DNA of 64,000 nucleotides from Nocardioides potassii (GCF_021648885.1 NZ_JAKJHZ010000011.1:1-64000), one strand, 5' to 3'. Positions 54,231-63,182 are shown, counted from the first letter of the stretch. Notes: generated by a model not told the origin, from the sequence alone. Made by a program: numbers and translations.

Positions 54231-54587
54231 ATGAGCGAGAACCCGGACTCCAACGACACCCCCAAGTCCTCGAGCGGCACGAGCGAGGCCGACTCCGACC
54301 ACTCCGGCGAGACCGCGTCCCCCGACCAGGCGACGCTGGGTGGGATCTCCGACGACCAGCTCCCCGAGGACCTGCAGCCGGGCGAGGACAACCCGCTGGC
54401 CGAGCCCCTCGACCCCGACGCCGAGGAGACCAAGAGCCAGGACGAGCTCGAGATGGATGCGACGCAGGAGGACCTGGGCAACCCGCCCGTCGAGTCGTCG
54501 AGCGACGACGGCTCCGATGCCGACGAGACAGGCGGAGGCGCCAACAGCGGCGAGGGTGCCGAGGGGTCGGGCATCGCCGAGGGCTGA
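54231..54587 (+). CDS. acidic low-complexity protein
   Basis: A 118-residue protein dominated by Asp, Glu, Ser and Gly, with almost no hydrophobic core and hardly any basic residues; probably disordered. No domain is recognised. ATG 54231 is the first Met of a clean frame with normal third-position GC. Convergent with a small membrane-protein gene. Confidence 0.55.
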   Translation: MSENPDSNDTPKSSSGTSEADSDHSGETASPDQATLGGISDDQLPEDLQPGEDNPLAEPLDPDAEETKSQDELEMDATQEDLGNPPVESSSDDGSDADETGGGANSGEGAEGSGIAEG

Positions 54588-54590
54588 GCC

Positions 54591-54896
54591 CTAGCGCGTG
54601 AGCGCCAGGAACACGATGAACGCCGTGTAGCCGCCGACGAAGACCAGCGCGACAGCAATCGCCACGACGAGCTCGTACGACGGCAGCAGCCGGCCGAACC
54701 ACGTCCGGTTCTCGTCGGCGTACTCCTCGTAGTGGTTGTGCGAGTCCTGCCAGTTCAAGAACGCGGCGGTGCGCTCCCACCTGCCCATCTGCTCGCCGGG
54801 TCGGTCGAGGCCGTCGAGCTCGTCGGAGACGAAGCCGCTGCGCCCGCCGAACGAACGGGCGATGACCGACTGCTGGGTGGTGCGTCGTCGCGCCAT
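54591..54896 (-). CDS. small membrane protein
   Basis: A 101-residue protein with a basic N-terminus (MARRRTTQQ), a charged aromatic middle (WQDSHNHYEEYADENRTWF) and one C-terminal membrane helix (LVVAIAVALVFVGGYTAFIVFLAL). No family recognised. The open frame extends much further upstream, but only this part differs from the shadow of the opposite DUF3097 gene. Confidence 0.6.
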   Translation of the reverse strand: MARRRTTQQSVIARSFGGRSGFVSDELDGLDRPGEQMGRWERTAAFLNWQDSHNHYEEYADENRTWFGRLLPSYELVVAIAVALVFVGGYTAFIVFLALTR

Positions 54897-54977
54897 CAGC
54901 GCTCCACCACCAGATGGTGTGACGTGGTCCCGCGTGTGCTCACGGCGTGCCCTCCCCCGAGATGGACTGGTCGTGCC

Positions 54978-54983
54978 TACCGT
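54978..54983 (+). promoter_or_regulatory. leaderless -10 of the DUF3097 gene
   Basis: TACCGT followed by AGACCG and the GTG at 54990. Confidence 0.5.
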
Positions 54984-54989
54984 AGACCG

Positions 54990-55835
54990 GTGCCTGCTGA
55001 TCGCTACGGAACCGACGTCCTCTCGGGTGACTGGCGCGCCCCGCGCAACGGCCGCGCCGTCGAGGTGCCCACCGAGATCGGGATGGTCGTCGAGGAGGTG
55101 ACCACCGACTGGTGCGGTGAGGTCGTCGCCATCGACCGCGACATCGACACGCTCACGCTGGAGGACCGCCGCGGCAAGCGGCGTACGTTCCCGCTCGGGC
55201 CCGGTTTCCTGCTCGAGGGCAAGCCGGTCATCCTCACCCGCCCCGTCCGCTCGGGCGCTCCGGCGGCCCCCACCCGTACGGCGTCGGGGTCTGTCGCCGT
55301 GCAGGGCGCGAAGGCGCGCGTCGCCCGGGCGAGCCGCATCTTCGTCGAGGGCAGGCACGACGCCGAGCTGGTCGAGAAGGTCTGGGGCGACGACCTGCGG
55401 ATCGAGGGCGTCGTCGTGGAGTACCTCGGCGGGGTCGACGACCTGGCTGACCACCTGCGCGACTTCAAGCCCGGCCCGCAGCGCCGCGTCGGCGTCCTGG
55501 TCGACCACCTCGTGCCGGGCTCGAAGGAGGCACGCATCGCCCAGGGCATCGCGCGCTCCCCCGTCGGCAAGCACGTGCTGGTCGTCGGGCACCCGTTCAT
55601 CGACGTGTGGCAGGCCGTGAAGCCCGAACGGCTCGGGATCCAGAAGTGGCCGGCCGTGCCGCGCGGCATCGACTGGAAGACCGGGACGTGCCAGCAGCTC
55701 GGCTGGCCGCACCGCGACCAGGCCGACATCGCCCGCGCGTGGAAGCACATCCTCGGCCGCGTCACCTCCTACGCCGACCTCGAGCCGGCGCTGCTCGGTC
55801 GGGTGGAGGAGCTGATCGACTTCACGACGGGCTAG
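54990..55835 (+). CDS. DUF3097 family protein
   Basis: A 281-residue actinobacterial protein. It contains VEGRHDAELVEKVWGDDLRIEG and VGVLVDHLVPGSKEARIA, reminiscent of a TOPRIM-like fold with an EGxxD type motif, and a C-terminal WPHRDQADIARAWKHILGRV segment. Function is not known to me. The GTG start is leaderless. Confidence 0.8.
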   Translation: MPADRYGTDVLSGDWRAPRNGRAVEVPTEIGMVVEEVTTDWCGEVVAIDRDIDTLTLEDRRGKRRTFPLGPGFLLEGKPVILTRPVRSGAPAAPTRTASGSVAVQGAKARVARASRIFVEGRHDAELVEKVWGDDLRIEGVVVEYLGGVDDLADHLRDFKPGPQRRVGVLVDHLVPGSKEARIAQGIARSPVGKHVLVVGHPFIDVWQAVKPERLGIQKWPAVPRGIDWKTGTCQQLGWPHRDQADIARAWKHILGRVTSYADLEPALLGRVEELIDFTTG

Positions 55836-55840
55836 TCGCT

Positions 55841-55926
55841 GGTCGAGGTGCGAGGAGCGCCAGCGACGAGCCTCGAGACCTGCGGATCAATGTGATTTCG
55901 AGGCTCGCTGCGCTCGCACCTCAACC
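55841..55926. repeat. palindromic GGTCGAG repeat, copy C
   Basis: Outer arms 55841-55854 and 55913-55926 pair at 13 of 14 positions; inside, CGAGCCTCGA (55867-55876) and TCGAGGCTCG (55898-55907) pair perfectly. It fills the gap between the convergent DUF3097 and hemW genes. Confidence 0.8.
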
Positions 55927-55940
55927 ACCGATGGCACAGC

Positions 55941-57182
55941 TCAGTCGACGAGGTCGCGGACGATCGCGTCGGCGAGCAGGCGGCCGCGGAGGGTGAGGAC
56001 CAGCCGCTCGGCGACGAGCTCGACCAGCCCGTCGGCGACCAGGCGCGCGACCTGCGAGCGCCCGGGCGCGTCGAGCGCCGTGACCGGTAGCCCGTCGACG
56101 AGCCGGATCTCCAGCAGGATCCGCTCGACCTTCTGGTCGCGGTAGCCGAGCACCTCGCGGGCGAGCGCGGGTGAGACGCCGCGGGCCAGCCGCTCGGCGT
56201 AGGCCGCCGGGTGCTTGACGTTCCACCAGCGCACCCCGCCGACGTGCGAGTGCGCGCCGGGGCCGACGCCCCACCAGTGGCCGCCGGTCCAGTAGAGCTG
56301 GTTGTGGCGGCACCAGTGGTCGGGCGAGGACGCCCAGTTCGACACCTCGTACCACGCGAGCCCGGCAGCCGAGAACCGCTCGTCGGCGAGCAGGTACTTG
56401 TCGGCGAGGTCGTCCTCGTCGGGCATCGGCAGCTCGCCGCGGGCGACCTGCCGCCCCATCGCGGTGCCGTCCTCGACGATCAGGGAGTACGCCGAGACGT
56501 GGTCGGGACGGCACGCCAGCGCAGTGTCCACCGAGGTCTCCCAGTCGGCGATGGACTCACCGGGCGTGCCGTAGATGAGGTCCAGGCTGACGTCGTCGAA
56601 GCCTGCCTGCCGCGCCCAGTCGACGACCGCAGGCACGCGCATCGGGTCGTGGGTGCGGTCGAGGACGCGAAGGACGTGGTCGACCGCGGACTGCATGCCG
56701 AAGCTGATCCGGTTGAAGCCCGCGGTCCGCAGCTCCTCGAGGTCCCACGCGGCGACGCTGTCCGGGTTGGCCTCGGTGGTGATCTCGACGTCGTCGGCCA
56801 GGCCGAACTCGGCCGCCGCACTCGCCACGATCGCGCCCAGGTCGGCCGGCTTCAGCAGCGTCGGCGTACCGCCGCCGAAGAAGATCGTCTCGATCTTGAC
56901 GTCGCGGTGGCCGAGCACGTGGCGGGCGAACCGGATCTCGCGGATCGCCGCCTCGGCGTACGACGACCGGCTGGCGCCGACCTCGTCGCCGAGCTCGAGG
57001 GCGGTGTAGGTGTTGAAGTCGCAGTAGCCGCAGCGCACGCTGCAGAACGGCACGTGGACGTAGAGGCCGAACGGCCGCCTGCCGAACTCCGCCCACGCGT
57101 CGTCGGGGAGCAGGCCGTCCTCGGGCGCGAGGTCGCCGTCGGGCTGGGCGGGGGGCACGGCGTCATCCAACCACGCGCGCAC
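55941..57182 (-). CDS. hemW: heme chaperone HemW (radical SAM)
   Basis: A 413-residue radical SAM protein of the HemN-like group. The cluster motif is CSVRCGYC (C47, C51, C54), with GGGTPT at 103-108 and HVPFCS. The C-terminal HemN_C domain is present. The spacing matches HemW, which hands heme to apoproteins, rather than true coproporphyrinogen dehydrogenase; earlier annotations would call it hemN. It lies upstream of lepA and hrcA homologues in many actinobacteria. Confidence 0.92.
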   Translation of the reverse strand: MRAWLDDAVPPAQPDGDLAPEDGLLPDDAWAEFGRRPFGLYVHVPFCSVRCGYCDFNTYTALELGDEVGASRSSYAEAAIREIRFARHVLGHRDVKIETIFFGGGTPTLLKPADLGAIVASAAAEFGLADDVEITTEANPDSVAAWDLEELRTAGFNRISFGMQSAVDHVLRVLDRTHDPMRVPAVVDWARQAGFDDVSLDLIYGTPGESIADWETSVDTALACRPDHVSAYSLIVEDGTAMGRQVARGELPMPDEDDLADKYLLADERFSAAGLAWYEVSNWASSPDHWCRHNQLYWTGGHWWGVGPGAHSHVGGVRWWNVKHPAAYAERLARGVSPALAREVLGYRDQKVERILLEIRLVDGLPVTALDAPGRSQVARLVADGLVELVAERLVLTLRGRLLADAIVRDLVD

Positions 57183-57212
57183 CCCCGCGCCCGACAGCGA
57201 CTGCTCGAAGGT

Positions 57213-59033
57213 CTAGGCGTACATCGCGTCGATGAGCGCCTTGTTGTTCTCCTCGACGACGTTGCGCTTGACCTTCATCGAGGGCGTGAGCTCGCCTGAC
57301 TCGATGGTGAGGTCGTGGTCGAGGAGCTTCCACTTCTTGATGGTCTCCCACCGGTTGAGCTTGCCGTTGAGCTCCTCGACGTAGTCGCTGACCATCTGGT
57401 GCACCGCGTCCGACTGCACGACCTCGGTGTAGGACTTGCCCTCCATGCCGTTCTCGGCGGCCCATCCGGCCATCGCGTCGGGGTCGAGGGTGACGAGCGC
57501 GACGACGTAGTTGCGCTCGTTGCCGAACACCATGAACTGGCTGGCGTAGGGGCAGATGGCCTTGAACTTCGACTCGATCGCCGGCGGGGCGATGTACTTG
57601 CCACCGGAGGTCTTGAACAGCTCCTTGATGCGGCCGGTGATGGTCAGGTAGCCGTCGGCGTCGAGCGAGCCCTTGTCGCCGGTGTGCAGCCAGCCGTCGG
57701 GGGTCAACGTCCTGGCGGTCTCCTCGGGGAGGTTGTGGTAGCCCTCCATCACGTGGGGGCCGCGCAGCATGACCTCGTCGCCCTCCCCGATCTTGACCTC
57801 GGCACCGGGCAGGGCCGGCCCGACGGTGCCGATGCGGTTGCGGTCGGGGTGGTTGACCGTCGCTCCGGCGGAGTTCTCGGTCATGCCGTAGCCCTCGAGG
57901 ATGACGATGCCCGCGGCGTTGAACCACTCGGCGATCTCCCGGTTGAGGGCAGCGGAGCCCGAGATGAAGAACCGCACACGCCCGCCGAAGCGCTCGCGCA
58001 CCTTGCTGAAGACGAGCTTGTCGAACAGGCCGTGCTGCAGCTTGAGCGGCAGCGGGACCGGCTTGCCCTCGCGCTTGAGCCGCTCGACCTCGAGGCCGAC
58101 CGCAAACGCCTTGTGGAAGATCTTCTCCTTGGCGCCGCCCTCGGCCGCCTGCATCGTCTGGATCCGGCCGTAGGCCTTCTCGAAGATGCGCGGTGCGGCG
58201 CCCATGAACGTCGGCTTCACCGCCGCGCAGTTGTCGACGATCTTCTCGACGCGGCCGTCGACCGCGGACGCGAAGCCGCAGGCGAGCTGGGTCGAGAGGA
58301 GCACCTTGCCGAACGAGTGCGACATCGGCAGCCACAGGAACTGCAGGTCGGACTCGTCGAGGATCTTCTGGGCCTTGATCGCCTCGCCCTCGAAGACCCA
58401 GGACCGGTGGCGCAGCCGGACTCCCTTGGGCCGGCCGGTGGTTCCGGAGGTGTAGATCAGCGTCGCGAGCTGGTCGGGGGTCACGGCCTCGGACGCCTTG
58501 CGGACGACGTCGGGCTCGGCGGCGAGCTTCTCGGTGCCCAGCGCGGCGAGGTCGTCGAGCGAGATCACCCAGTCGCCGTCGGCCTTGCCGTCGAAGGTGA
58601 CGACCTTCGTCAGGTGCGGCAGCTCGGCGCGGTGGGCCGTCAGCTTCGCGACCTGGGCGTCGTCCTCGGCGAAGACGATGCGGCTCTCGGAGTCGCCGAG
58701 GATGTAGGCGACGTCGTCGTCGTTGGTGCTGGGGTAGACGGTCGTGGTGGCACCGGCGGCGCACATCACGGCCAGGTCGGCGAGGATCCACTCGTAGCGG
58801 GTCCCGGAGGCGATGCCGACTCGCTGCTCGGGCTCGATGCCGAGCGCGATGAGGCCGGCGGCGAGGGCCTCCACCTTGTCGCCCACCTGCTTCCAGGTGA
58901 CCGACTCCCAGGCCTCCCCACGCGGGAAACGGAAGGCTTCGGCGTCCGGGGTCTTGGCGACCCGGTCGAAGAACTGGACGGCCACGTTGGCCGGCATCGT
59001 GTCGAGGAAGGCCGTGTCGATGGTGGTCGGCAT
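57213..59033 (-). CDS. fadD: long-chain acyl-CoA synthetase (FadD-type)
   Basis: Activates fatty acids to acyl-CoA. The 606-residue AMP-forming ligase has the phosphate loop TLIYTSGTTGRPKG, GYGMTENSAG, the hinge TGDKGSLDADGYLTITGRIKE and a C-terminal Lys region FKTSGGKYI. Length matches the FadD15 group of mycobacteria. A palindrome in the promoter suggests control by a TetR-type fatty-acid regulator. Confidence 0.93.
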   Translation of the reverse strand: MPTTIDTAFLDTMPANVAVQFFDRVAKTPDAEAFRFPRGEAWESVTWKQVGDKVEALAAGLIALGIEPEQRVGIASGTRYEWILADLAVMCAAGATTTVYPSTNDDDVAYILGDSESRIVFAEDDAQVAKLTAHRAELPHLTKVVTFDGKADGDWVISLDDLAALGTEKLAAEPDVVRKASEAVTPDQLATLIYTSGTTGRPKGVRLRHRSWVFEGEAIKAQKILDESDLQFLWLPMSHSFGKVLLSTQLACGFASAVDGRVEKIVDNCAAVKPTFMGAAPRIFEKAYGRIQTMQAAEGGAKEKIFHKAFAVGLEVERLKREGKPVPLPLKLQHGLFDKLVFSKVRERFGGRVRFFISGSAALNREIAEWFNAAGIVILEGYGMTENSAGATVNHPDRNRIGTVGPALPGAEVKIGEGDEVMLRGPHVMEGYHNLPEETARTLTPDGWLHTGDKGSLDADGYLTITGRIKELFKTSGGKYIAPPAIESKFKAICPYASQFMVFGNERNYVVALVTLDPDAMAGWAAENGMEGKSYTEVVQSDAVHQMVSDYVEELNGKLNRWETIKKWKLLDHDLTIESGELTPSMKVKRNVVEENNKALIDAMYA

Positions 59034-59103
59034 CTGTTACCTACTCATTCGTCGGAGCGTGGCGCGAGGGCGCCACCAGCGGGGGCGTGCTGACTTGGGC
59101 TGT

Positions 59104-59133
59104 AACCTAGATCACGCGCTTTACCGAGCGGTA
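59104..59133 (-). promoter_or_regulatory. fadD promoter with palindromic operator candidate
   Basis: TAGGTT (59104-59109, minus strand) is a likely -10. The perfect palindrome TACCGAGCGGTA (59122-59133) covers the -35 position at 17 bp spacing. This shape is typical of TetR-family operators. The leader to the ATG is about 65 nt. Confidence 0.55.
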
Positions 59134-59213
59134 GCAAACTCGGCGAATTCTCAGCAGCAGTGGTCGAGAACACGACTTTCCGCCCATCGGAGCGCCGATC
59201 TGGAGCGCGGTCC

Positions 59214-60158
59214 TCAGTCCTGCACGGCCTTCACGATGGCGATGCAGCGCGTGATCCAGTCCCGCTCCTCGGTGTCGAGCGGTCGGTTCGCACGCCGGGC
59301 GTCCTGCACCGACCAGCCGGCGTTGAGCACCATGCGTACGACGACCCAGTCCCGTGCGCGGTCCTCGTCGAGACCGGCGGTGTCGACGAGCGCGTGGAAG
59401 CGCCGTCGCAGCCCGTCCCGCAGCGAACCGACGGCACCGGGGCCGGTGAGCTCGTCCATCCGGTTCCACAGCATCGGAGCGGGCTCGTAGTGCGGGTCGC
59501 CCGCCATCGGTTTGGGGTCGATGGCCAGCCACTCCCCCGCGTCGTCGGCCATCACGTTGGCGTAGTGCAGGTCGCCGTGCACGACGACACTCCGTACGTC
59601 GTCGGCGAGGAGGTCTGGACCGAGGCCCAGTGCCTGGTCGACGTAGCGCCGCGGGACCGGGATGTCGCGGCCCATCTCGTGACACAGCTCGTCGAGCTCA
59701 CGCAGCCAGCGGACCACGAAGGACTCGACGGTGGCGAGCTGCGGGAGGGCCGGGACGTGCAGTCGACCGTAGAGGCCGCCGACGACCTCGCACGCCTCGA
59801 CGTCCCACGCGTCCGCGAGATCGGGACCCGGCAGCCAGTCCAGGAGCATCGCCCGGCGGCGCGGGTCGGCCCGCCGCAGCCGTACGGCGCCGCGGCCGCC
59901 CCAGTGCTGGAGCGCGAGTGCCTCGTGCGACGACTCGTCGTCGCCGTCGAAGGTGACCTTGAGGGCGCCGGGCACACCGTCCGCGTCGACGACCGGTGCG
60001 ACGAGCGAGCAGAACCCGTGGAGCTCGCCCGCCACAGGGCGGAGCCGCCACTCCTCGAGGAGGTCGGCAGTCAGCCGCGGCAGCCGGTCGAGCCATGCCG
60101 CCCAGTCCTCACCGAGGGACGCCTGCGCCAGCAGTCCGGCAGGGATGGTGACGGGCAC
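59214..60158 (-). CDS. aminoglycoside/hydroxyurea-kinase family protein
   Basis: A 314-residue kinase-fold protein of the APH(6)/hydroxyurea kinase family. The catalytic loop is VVVHGDLHYANVM and the metal motif is LAIDPKPMAGDPHYE. Relatives phosphorylate streptomycin or hydroxyurea; chromosomal members often have other, unknown small-molecule substrates, so resistance cannot be inferred. GTG start 6 nt after TAGGGT. Confidence 0.87.
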   Translation of the reverse strand: MPVTIPAGLLAQASLGEDWAAWLDRLPRLTADLLEEWRLRPVAGELHGFCSLVAPVVDADGVPGALKVTFDGDDESSHEALALQHWGGRGAVRLRRADPRRRAMLLDWLPGPDLADAWDVEACEVVGGLYGRLHVPALPQLATVESFVVRWLRELDELCHEMGRDIPVPRRYVDQALGLGPDLLADDVRSVVVHGDLHYANVMADDAGEWLAIDPKPMAGDPHYEPAPMLWNRMDELTGPGAVGSLRDGLRRRFHALVDTAGLDEDRARDWVVVRMVLNAGWSVQDARRANRPLDTEERDWITRCIAIVKAVQD

Positions 60159-60164
60159 GCACTG

Positions 60165-60174
60165 ACCCTAGGCT
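60165..60174. promoter_or_regulatory. overlapping divergent leaderless -10 elements
   Basis: ACCCTAGGCT holds TAGGGT on the minus strand (60165-60170; 6 nt before GTG 60158) and TAGGCT on the plus strand (60169-60174; 7 nt before GTG 60182). The two -10 boxes share two base pairs. Confidence 0.6.
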
Positions 60175-60181
60175 GACGGTC

Positions 60182-60634
60182 GTGAGCGAGCGGCAGCAGG
60201 CGTGGGTCGACGAGCCGGTGCAGCGGGGGCGGGTCGTGGTCCTCAGCGACAACCCGATCGCGCGGTGCATCGCTGCGGTCGCGTCGACGGTGGGACGGAC
60301 GGTCCTGGTCGAGTCGGCCGACGACGGCGGTCCGGGGCTGCACATCCAGCCGGGCGATGCGGTGGTGCTGTGCGACCACGACGCGCCGGACGCACCTGCG
60401 GTCCTGCGCGCGGCCCTCGCCTCCGAGGCGGGCTACGTCGCGATGATGGCGAGCCGGGCGCGCGCGGCCGGCCTGGTGGAGGGGCTCGTGGCCGAGGGGG
60501 TCGACGTCAGCAAGCTCCACGTGCCGGCCGGGCACGACCTCGGCGGCAAGGCGCCGGGCGAGATCGCCCTCTCGGTGGTCGCCGAGATCGTCGCGGAGTC
60601 CTACGGCCGCCCCGGCGGCCCCATGCGCGGCTGA
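60182..60634 (+). CDS. XdhC Rossmann-domain protein
   Basis: A 150-residue protein equivalent to the C-terminal Rossmann domain of XdhC/CoxI, the factor that inserts sulfurated molybdenum cofactor into xanthine-dehydrogenase-type enzymes: VLCDHDAPDAPAVLRAAL, GYVAMMASRARAAGL and HVPAGHDLGGKAPGEIALS. The N-terminal XdhC domain is absent, and no molybdenum hydroxylase genes are close. Role unclear. Confidence 0.83.
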   Translation: MSERQQAWVDEPVQRGRVVVLSDNPIARCIAAVASTVGRTVLVESADDGGPGLHIQPGDAVVLCDHDAPDAPAVLRAALASEAGYVAMMASRARAAGLVEGLVAEGVDVSKLHVPAGHDLGGKAPGEIALSVVAEIVAESYGRPGGPMRG

Positions 60635-60653
60635 CGGGGACCCGCCCCACCGC

Positions 60654-61127
60654 TCACCGGGCGAGCAGCGCCCGCTCGACCTCCTCGAGCGCCTGACGGG
60701 CGTAGCCCTGCCACATCCGGCCGAGTGCCGGCATGACCAGCGTGCCCGCTCGTGTCGGCTCGAGCACCCACTGCCAGGCCACCTCGACACCGTTGCCGGC
60801 GGGCGTGAACGACCACAGCCCCTGCGCACCGGTCACGAGCGGCTTCAACGCACCCGAGGTCGGGGCGATGTCGTAGCCGAAGCTCTCGCCCGGGACCACG
60901 CTGGTCAGCGTCTCGGCCATCGTGCCGCCGTCTGCCAGCACGATGGTGCGCGTCTGGCCGACGGTCCCCCACTCCCCGTGCTGGTCACGGACCGCCCTGA
61001 TCGGCGGGAGCGCGAGGTAGCGGCGGCTGAAGATGAGGGGCAGCGGCATCGGCAGCACGGCGGCGTACGCCTCTGCGGCAGGCACGGGGACGGCGCGGCT
61101 GGCGCGCAGGGTGACGGAGGACGACAT
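60654..61127 (-). CDS. SRPBCC (polyketide cyclase-like) protein
   Basis: A 157-residue START-fold protein with VPAAEAYAAVLPMPLPLIF, GGTMAETLTSVVPGESFGYDI and a C-terminal helix YARQALEEVERALLA. It likely binds a hydrophobic ligand. ATG 61127 is used; an in-frame TTG at 61139 has no support. Confidence 0.75.
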   Translation of the reverse strand: MSSSVTLRASRAVPVPAAEAYAAVLPMPLPLIFSRRYLALPPIRAVRDQHGEWGTVGQTRTIVLADGGTMAETLTSVVPGESFGYDIAPTSGALKPLVTGAQGLWSFTPAGNGVEVAWQWVLEPTRAGTLVMPALGRMWQGYARQALEEVERALLAR

Positions 61128-61189
61128 GGCGCCAGTCAACCGCGATCAGCCGACCTCCGGCAGGGGTGTCCGGACCACCGCGGTGCCGC

Positions 61190-61195
61190 TAGCGT
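61190..61195 (+). promoter_or_regulatory. leaderless -10 of the winged-helix gene
   Basis: TAGCGT followed by GCAGCGC and GTG 61203. Confidence 0.55.
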
Positions 61196-61202
61196 GCAGC
61201 GC

Positions 61203-62294
61203 GTGGGGCTCTCGTGGGACGACCTGGCCGGGCACGCTCTGGCCCGGCAGTTCCCCGCGGCCACGCTCGACGTCCCGGACGCGGTCGCGGCGATCGGACC
61301 GATGCAGACGCAGACCGCGCGATCGGCGTTCCTCGGCCTGGCTGCCCGCTTCCCGGGCACGACGCACGCGCAGGTCACCGAGGCGTACGACGACGGGGTG
61401 ATCGTGCGCGGCAGCACGATCCGCGGCACCGTGCACACCGCGAGCCCCGGGCACTACTCGGTGCTGGCCGAGGCGACCCGGATCGGGCAGCACCCGCGGT
61501 GGGCGCGCGTCCTGGGGGTCACCGACGAGCAGCTCGTGGACCTCTTCTCCTCGGTCGAGGCCTACGCGCGCGAGTGGCGCACGCCGGAGGAGCTACGGCT
61601 GCACCTCGTCGACTGGCTGGCCGAGCACTCCCCCGCCACCCGCGACGCCGCGGAGGAGGGTCCCGGCCGCTACCTCGCGTTCGGGCACGGCGGCCTGGTC
61701 CGGCGCCCGGCCAGCGGCGACAGGTGGGAGGGCCAGGGCAAGCCGGTCTACCGGACCTTCGACCGCACCGCGGCGGCGACGACGACCGACGTCGTGAGGC
61801 TCCACCTCGCCAGCCACGGCCCGTCCTCCCGGCACGACATCGCCTGGTGGGCAGGCGTGCCCCTGCGGGTGGTCGACGAGGCACTGGACGGTCTCGACGT
61901 CATCGGGGAGGACGGCCCCGACGGGAGGACCTACCTCGACCTCCCCGGTTCGCCACCGCCCCGGGACCTCCCCGGAGCACGGCTGCTGCCAGAGTTCGAC
62001 GCGCTGATGTGCGGCTACGACCCTCCAGCGCGCGAGCGGTTCGCCGATCCGGCGCACCTGACCCGTCTGTGGAGCGGCGCGAACGGGCTCGTGATGCCGC
62101 CGCTCCTCGTCGACGGCCGGATCACCGGCTACTGGCGAGCCAACGGCAGCGCTCGCAGGCGGCCGCTCGAGGTGACCTGGTTCGCCCGGACCCGCCGACC
62201 GCGCCGCGACGAGCTCGACGAGCCGGTCGCCGCGCTCGAGGCCGTGCTGGGCATCACGGTCTCGTCGGTGACCATCACGCGCGAGCTGGTGTAG
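61203..62294 (+). CDS. winged-helix DNA-binding domain protein (HTH_42/YcaQ-like)
   Basis: A 363-residue member of the winged helix DNA-binding domain family (AlkX/YcaQ branch). Visible features are QTQTARSAFLGLAARFPG, LRLHLASHGPSSRHDIAWWAGVP in the HTH part, and LLPEFDALMCGY. YcaQ-type relatives are DNA crosslink glycosylases; this branch is uncharacterised. Leaderless GTG start. Confidence 0.8.
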   Translation: MGLSWDDLAGHALARQFPAATLDVPDAVAAIGPMQTQTARSAFLGLAARFPGTTHAQVTEAYDDGVIVRGSTIRGTVHTASPGHYSVLAEATRIGQHPRWARVLGVTDEQLVDLFSSVEAYAREWRTPEELRLHLVDWLAEHSPATRDAAEEGPGRYLAFGHGGLVRRPASGDRWEGQGKPVYRTFDRTAAATTTDVVRLHLASHGPSSRHDIAWWAGVPLRVVDEALDGLDVIGEDGPDGRTYLDLPGSPPPRDLPGARLLPEFDALMCGYDPPARERFADPAHLTRLWSGANGLVMPPLLVDGRITGYWRANGSARRRPLEVTWFARTRRPRRDELDEPVAALEAVLGITVSSVTITRELV

Positions 62295-62295
62295 G

Positions 62296-63138
62296 TCACG
62301 TCGCGTCGCGGATCTCGCTCGCGACCATCGCCATGGTGAGGCGGGCGCGGACGGGGTCCTCGGTGAGGAAGTAGTGGTCGACACCGGGCGTCACGTCGTG
62401 CACCACGCGCACGCCGGCCGCGCGCAGCCGGTGGGCGTACGCATCGCCCTCCGCACGCAGCACGTCGCGCTCCGCCGTCAGCACCACCGCCGGCGGCAGC
62501 CCGGTGAGGTCCCCCGCCAGCAGCGGGGAGGCGTACGGCTCGAGCCGCGTCGCCGGGTCGGGGAGGTAGACGCGGCGGACCAGCCGACGCAGGGCGGGCG
62601 AGATCATGCCGGTGTCCCCGTCCTGCGGCTCGGCCGAGAGGTCGAGCGCCGGGATGCCGAGCACCTGCAGCGTCGGCGTGAACGACCCGGAGTCGCGCGC
62701 CTGGAGCGCCACGGACGCGGCGAGCCCACCACCCGAGCTGAAGCCACCGACCGACACGGGCGTCCCGTCGGCGGCCAGTGCCGCCGCGACGTCGTGCGCC
62801 TGGTGCTGGGCCACCGGGTAGGCCGCTCGTGGGGCGACCTCGAAGTCGACGTTGGCCACGACCACCCCCGCGGTCGCCGCGACGTAGCGGCACCACCAGT
62901 CGTCCATCGCCGGGTAGCGCATGAGGAACGCGCCGCCGTGGAGGTGCACGTGGACCGGGAGCGCACCCGGTGCCGGGCGGTAGAGGTGGACCGTCACCCT
63001 GCCGTGCCGCGTCGGCACGCGGACCCGCTCGGGCCTGGGGAGGTCCCGGCCGGCGAACCTCAGCTCGTCGCCGTACGACACCGTGAAGCGGGCGGTCGCG
63101 CGCATCAGCTCCACCCGGATCCGGTCATCGAGACGCAT
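62296..63138 (-). CDS. HSL-type esterase/lipase
   Basis: A 280-residue alpha/beta hydrolase of the hormone-sensitive lipase group: oxyanion motif HLHGGAF, nucleophile elbow GGFSSGGG (Ser), and a C-terminal LTAERDVLRAEGDAYAHRL and VDHYF with Asp and His. GAAGGA precedes the ATG. It is cytoplasmic, with substrates probably short-chain esters. Confidence 0.88.
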   Translation of the reverse strand: MRLDDRIRVELMRATARFTVSYGDELRFAGRDLPRPERVRVPTRHGRVTVHLYRPAPGALPVHVHLHGGAFLMRYPAMDDWWCRYVAATAGVVVANVDFEVAPRAAYPVAQHQAHDVAAALAADGTPVSVGGFSSGGGLAASVALQARDSGSFTPTLQVLGIPALDLSAEPQDGDTGMISPALRRLVRRVYLPDPATRLEPYASPLLAGDLTGLPPAVVLTAERDVLRAEGDAYAHRLRAAGVRVVHDVTPGVDHYFLTEDPVRARLTMAMVASEIRDAT

Positions 63139-63182
63139 GCCGGTCCTTCGCCACCGTCGCGTGGACGGATGGGTCGGGAGGG

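Noticed and set aside
55941..57182. Oxygen-independent coproporphyrinogen III oxidase (hemN)
   Set aside because: The short N-terminus and HemW-type arrangement fit the heme chaperone better than the true dehydrogenase.
59214..60158. Aminoglycoside resistance gene
   Set aside because: The family is right, but the chromosomal setting without mobile elements gives no support for a resistance function.
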